DNA from: Ruminiclostridium hungatei
GTDB lineage: Bacteria; Bacillota; Clostridia; Acetivibrionales; DSM-1351
Assembly: GCF_002051585.1 (NCBI RefSeq)
Contig: NZ_MZGX01000029.1
Coordinates: forward strand, 20,847 to 84,846
Direction: 5' to 3'
DNA: 64,000 bases
Shown here: positions 60,865 through 64,000 of the stretch, in pieces
Layout: each line of letters starts with the position of its first letter
Numbering within the stretch: the stretch's first letter is position 1
Made by a program: the position numbers and the translations under genes
Notes under the pieces: generated by a model
Databases searched by the model: none
Told to the model about the DNA's origin: nothing
Seen by the model: the letters and a program-made list of their open reading frames with translations, nothing else

Positions 60865-60901
60865 CATAACCTCCACAAAGTTTTATTATTTGTCGTACCT
60901 T

Positions 60902-62488
60902 TCAGCCCAGTACTTTAACAATATTCCTTTTCCAGTTGACGTCATCCGGTTTGTCAAAATCTGATCTGAAATGGGCTCCCCTGCTCTCTTTCCTTTCAAG
61001 AGCAGCTTCTATTACAAGGTTTGCAACAGTCAGCATGTTGGCAACCTCCAGTTTGACAAGACTAAAGCCCCATATATCCAAAAATCTTAAATGTATTCCA
61101 TTCAGTATTTCTTTCGCTGTGGCAAGTCCTTGCTCATTCCTGATTATTCCCACGTATTTGGTCATGGTAGTTTGTATTTCTTCCTTCATATCTTTAAGAA
61201 CTGTGTCGCTATCCCTGTTCAGGCTGAAATTCGTCTGCATGTCTGTTTCTTCCTGGGTCAGGCTGTTTGCGCCAGAGGTTTCTGAAATCTTTTTGGCAAT
61301 CTTTCTGCCGAATACCAAGCCCTCCAGCAAAGAATTGCTTGCAAGCCTGTTAGCACCGTGAATTCCGGTACAGGCTACCTCACCACAGGCATACAGGTTT
61401 TCTATGTTTGTCATGCCGTTTACATCGGTTTTAATCCCACCCATGCAGTAATGTTCTGCCGGAGCCACAGGTATAAAGTCCTTGGATATATCTATTCCAT
61501 ATTCCAGGCATGTCCTAAAAATATTGGGAAATCTGTTTTCAAGGTATTCCCGGCTCTTAAACGTAATGTCAAGGAAAACATTTGCAGAGCCCGATATGGT
61601 CATTTCTTGGAATATTGCCCTGGAAACAACATCCCTCGGAGCTAATTCCGCAAGTTCATGATACTTATGCATGAACCTTTCTCCTCTGGAGTTCTTGAGC
61701 ATTGCCCCTTCGCCGCGAACCGCCTCTGAAATCAGAAAGCTCTTATCCTTCGGATGATAAAGAACCGTTGGATGGAACTGTACAAATTCCATGTCCATGG
61801 CTTCTGCCCCAACTCTAAGGCACATGCCCACTCCATCCCCGGTTGCCACCTCGGGATTTGTTGTATGTGAATAAATCTGGCCAAAGCCCCCGGTTGCAAT
61901 TACAGTATTTCTGGCTGTGAAAAGCTTCATTTTTTCTGCTGTCTCATCGTATACCAAAACACCTATGCATTTCTCATTCCTGACAACAAGATCAACAGCA
62001 AAATGCCTTTCGAACATTGAAATGTTGCTTCTCTTTTGAGCCTCCTCAATGAGCTTGTCACATACCTCCTTACCGGTAGTGTCTCCAGAATGAATTATCC
62101 TATTTACACTGTGAGCTCCTTCTCTGGTAAGAGACAGTTGCTGTCCACTTTTGTCAAAGTTTACGCCTATACTGCATAGCTTCTTAATATTATCAGCCGC
62201 TTCTTCAACAAGCACCCACACGCTTTCGTCATTGCAAAGTCCTGCTCCTGCAAAAAGCGTGTCCTTAAAATGCAGTTGAGGGGAATCATTCTGCTCATCC
62301 AGGGATACCGCAATTCCCCCCTGTGCAAGCACAGAATTGCTTATATCCAGTGTTTCCTTGGTTATAATACCGATACTGCAGCCTTCAGGTATTTCAAGTG
62401 CGGTATAAACCCCTGCTATACCGCTTCCAATAATAATGACATCTTTGTCAATTACCTCAATGTCTTTCCTTCTCTCATCGTCTTCCAT
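60902..62488 (-). CDS. nadB: L-aspartate oxidase
   Basis: Oxidises L-aspartate to iminoaspartate with FAD; in anaerobes fumarate serves as electron acceptor. The 528-residue protein has the FAD loop VIIIGSGIAGVYTALE, SVLAQGGIAVSLDEQND, HSVNRIIHSGDTTGKE and the MGGIKTDVNGMTNI ... CTGIHGANRLASNSLLEGL region, which define the succinate dehydrogenase/NadB flavoprotein family. GGAGGG precedes the ATG. It lies 31 bases after nadA, and its product passes to NadA. Confidence 0.97.
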   Translation of the reverse strand: MEDDERRKDIEVIDKDVIIIGSGIAGVYTALEIPEGCSIGIITKETLDISNSVLAQGGIAVSLDEQNDSPQLHFKDTLFAGAGLCNDESVWVLVEEAADNIKKLCSIGVNFDKSGQQLSLTREGAHSVNRIIHSGDTTGKEVCDKLIEEAQKRSNISMFERHFAVDLVVRNEKCIGVLVYDETAEKMKLFTARNTVIATGGFGQIYSHTTNPEVATGDGVGMCLRVGAEAMDMEFVQFHPTVLYHPKDKSFLISEAVRGEGAMLKNSRGERFMHKYHELAELAPRDVVSRAIFQEMTISGSANVFLDITFKSREYLENRFPNIFRTCLEYGIDISKDFIPVAPAEHYCMGGIKTDVNGMTNIENLYACGEVACTGIHGANRLASNSLLEGLVFGRKIAKKISETSGANSLTQEETDMQTNFSLNRDSDTVLKDMKEEIQTTMTKYVGIIRNEQGLATAKEILNGIHLRFLDIWGFSLVKLEVANMLTVANLVIEAALERKESRGAHFRSDFDKPDDVNWKRNIVKVLG

Positions 62489-62519
62489 ACTGTCCCTCCA
62501 AAAGACCCCTTGGTGCGTC

Positions 62520-63434
62520 CTATTTTGCCACCTCCAGCATCCTGCTCAGAGAATGTGACGCACGTTCAATTATATCTTTCTCCAGATTTATTTCGTACCT
62601 TTTCAAAGCTAATGCATCATGAACACTCTGAAGAGAAGTCTTTTTCATATTAGGGCATATGAGACCTGTGGACATCATATAGAAAGTCTTGTGAGGACTA
62701 TCATTTTTAAGCTGGTACAAAACACCCATCTCGGTTCCTATTATAAATTTATCATGATCAGAGTTTTTAGCATAATCAATAATTTGTTTTGTACTGCCAA
62801 CATAGTCGGCCAATTCCTGTATTTCAGGCTGGCACTCAGGATGAACCAGAAGCAGTGCATCAGGATGAAGCTCTTTTGATGCCAGGACCTCATTTTTCCT
62901 GATTTTATGATGTGTTATACAATAACCTTCCCAAAAAATAATATTCTTCTCAGGGCACATTTTAGCCACGTAACTGCCCAAATTCTTGTCAGGAACAAAA
63001 AGGATGTCCTTCTTGTCTATTGACCTTATGACAGCCAGGGCATTTGACGACGTGCAGCAAATGTCACACTCGGCCTTCACTTCCGCGCTTGAGTTAATAT
63101 AACAGACTACTGCGGCCTGCGGATATTTTTTCTTGGCTTCACGCAAGGCTTCGGCTGTAACCATATCTGCCATTGGACAGCCTGCATTTATTTCAGGCAG
63201 CAGCACGGTTTTCTCAGGTGAAAGTATCTTTGCACTTTCAGCCATAAAATGCACTCCACAAAAAACTATAGTATCAGCAGCGCTTGCTGAACAATATTGG
63301 CTCAGTGCAAAGGAGTCTCCAACAATATCGGCTATCTCCTGAACATCGTCCACCTGATAGCTGTGAGCAACAATTACGGCATTTTGCTCTGCCTTCATCC
63401 TGTTTATATTTCTGACCATTGTCTGTTTATCCAT
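62520..63434 (-). CDS. nadA: Quinolinate synthase
   Basis: Condenses iminoaspartate with dihydroxyacetone phosphate to quinolinate. The 304-residue protein has the three-domain NadA pattern: [37 protein letters not shown], then a [10 protein letters not shown] region, and [13 protein letters not shown] and CPNMKKTSL. Cysteines in the first, third and fourth of these regions are the expected ligands of the [4Fe-4S] cluster. GAGG is 8 bases before the ATG. It is the first gene of the nad operon. No NAD-responsive repressor or riboswitch was recognised upstream. Confidence 0.97.
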   Translation of the reverse strand: MDKQTMVRNINRMKAEQNAVIVAHSYQVDDVQEIADIVGDSFALSQYCSASAADTIVFCGVHFMAESAKILSPEKTVLLPEINAGCPMADMVTAEALREAKKKYPQAAVVCYINSSAEVKAECDICCTSSNALAVIRSIDKKDILFVPDKNLGSYVAKMCPEKNIIFWEGYCITHHKIRKNEVLASKELHPDALLLVHPECQPEIQELADYVGSTKQIIDYAKNSDHDKFIIGTEMGVLYQLKNDSPHKTFYMMSTGLICPNMKKTSLQSVHDALALKRYEINLEKDIIERASHSLSRMLEVAK

Positions 63435-63880
63435 TTATACTACCTCAGCTTTGTTAATTTTTGAACAATATATCCTGTAATTATTCTACTATATTTATAT
63501 ACCTGAAAGTTAAAATACTGCATTTATTTTAATACTTATGAAATGCTTTGTAAATGCTTTTATTGTAAATGGACTCTTTATACTTATAGAATAACTGAAA
63601 TTCTCGGATCTATTCAGATTACTGCCTCTATTTCGTTATCAGAATATGCTTTTACAGAATTAAGATAAATCAGCTTTTCCTTGCAAAACAAAGAAAGCCC
63701 TGAGCTTGTTAACCTCATAAGACAAAAGTCTTTGTGTCAATATTTCTCTGAAATAAAACAGGCCTTCGCGCTATTAACACATAAGACCAAAAGCCTCAAG
63801 GATAAATAAAGTGATTAACAAAATATATCGCCTCAAAACAAACAAGACCTCAAGTTTTGAACTTGAGGTCTTGATATAAA
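63435..63880. other. Intergenic region between the rRNA operon and nadA
   Basis: About 400 AT-rich bases without a gene. The nadA promoter should lie in its first 100 bases; TATATT-like elements occur near 63487 but no clear -35. Short imperfect repeats (ACATAAGAC, CATAAGACA near 63715-63785) were seen and not interpreted. Confidence 0.3.
63843..63873 (-). terminator. Terminator of the rRNA operon
   Basis: CAAGACCTCAAGTT and AACTTGAGGTCTTG form a perfect 14-bp hairpin eight bases past the 5S gene, followed on the minus strand by a T-rich tract. Confidence 0.88.
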
Positions 63881-63996
63881 TCTGGCAGAGACTTACTTTC
63901 CCGGGCCGTGTCCAGCCAAGTATTATCAGCACTGAGATGCTTAACTGCCGTGTTCGGTATGGGAACGGGTGTATCCATCTCGTCATTTCCACCAGA
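63881..63996 (-). rRNA. rrf: 5S ribosomal RNA
   Basis: The 116-base sequence starts TCTGGTGG and ends CTGCCAGA, which pair as the 5S terminal helix. Internally it has the conserved CCGTTCCCATACCGAAC and AGTTAAGC segments. It is the last gene of a minus-strand rRNA operon; the 23S gene should lie just beyond the window end. Confidence 0.97.
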
Positions 63997-64000
63997 AAAT

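Noticed and set aside
1..64000. CRISPR arrays, prophage or complete insertion sequences
   Set aside because: No regularly spaced direct repeats with unique spacers, phage structural genes or transposase genes were seen; only MITE-like fragments occur.

Overview
The window looks like a chromosomal segment of a low-GC, Gram-positive, anaerobic, spore-forming bacterium of the Clostridia, plausibly a cellulolytic or plant-polymer degrader. The evidence is an alpha/beta-type small acid-soluble spore protein, a desulfoferrodoxin, a T-box leader on leuS, an AgrB/AgrD/AgrC-like quorum-sensing locus, a DivIVA-like protein, strong AGGAGG ribosome binding sites, and an L-arabinose operon under a GntR-type AraR. 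The species cannot be named from the sequence alone.

Layout. 1-4.4 kb: the 3' part of a very large protein made of about fifteen 94-residue repeats. 4.5-7.3 kb (minus): proS, tadA and a thioredoxin-fold protein, preceded by a structured leader. 7.6-10.9 kb (minus): a three-gene ABC-2 exporter with a folded leader. 11.2-14.2 kb: an iron-sulfur flavoprotein, a ModA lipoprotein and a divergent DNA-binding regulator with a ModA-like domain. 14.6-27.3 kb: a GDP-L-fucose and fucosylation locus. It holds gmd and fcl on the plus strand and, on the minus strand, a mannose-1-phosphate guanylyltransferase, four related GT23-like fucosyltransferases, an orphan thiamine-diphosphate E1 alpha/beta pair, a sugar-nucleotide epimerase and a small membrane protein. 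GDP-mannose from the guanylyltransferase would feed Gmd and Fcl, and the GDP-L-fucose would feed the four transferases.

27.5-29.8 kb: a NarL-type two-component system and a four-helix small transporter. 29.9-32.7 kb: T-box and leuS. 32.8-35.0 kb: agrB, a tiny agrD-like gene and an AgrC-like kinase, without a LytTR response regulator. 35.3-41.7 kb: a SWIM/SNF2 helicase, an M29 aminopeptidase and PepF. 42.0-45.3 kb: an SPFH/zinc-ribbon pair resembling Bacillus YdjI/YdjG plus an unknown exported protein. 45.45 kb: tRNA-Arg(CCU). 45.7-47.9 kb: a CHAP-like secreted protein and small membrane or secreted proteins.

48.0-53.2 kb (minus): araR, an L-fucose/L-arabinose isomerase-family gene, an FGGY kinase and araD, with an AraR-like operator in front of araR. 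53.4-60.0 kb: a DUF4352-like lipoprotein, YjbQ, SfsA, desulfoferrodoxin, DeoC, a lipid kinase, a spore protein, and two intergenic regions rich in DnaA-box sequences. 60.0-63.4 kb (minus): nadA-nadB-nadC. The window ends in the 5S rRNA of a minus-strand rRNA operon.

The points most worth following are the fucosylation locus with its orphan E1 pair, the AgrD-like peptide that lacks a cysteine where the thiolactone should form, and the two DnaA-box clusters 4.6 kb apart. All gene starts were chosen by ribosome binding site and family fit. No database search was run.
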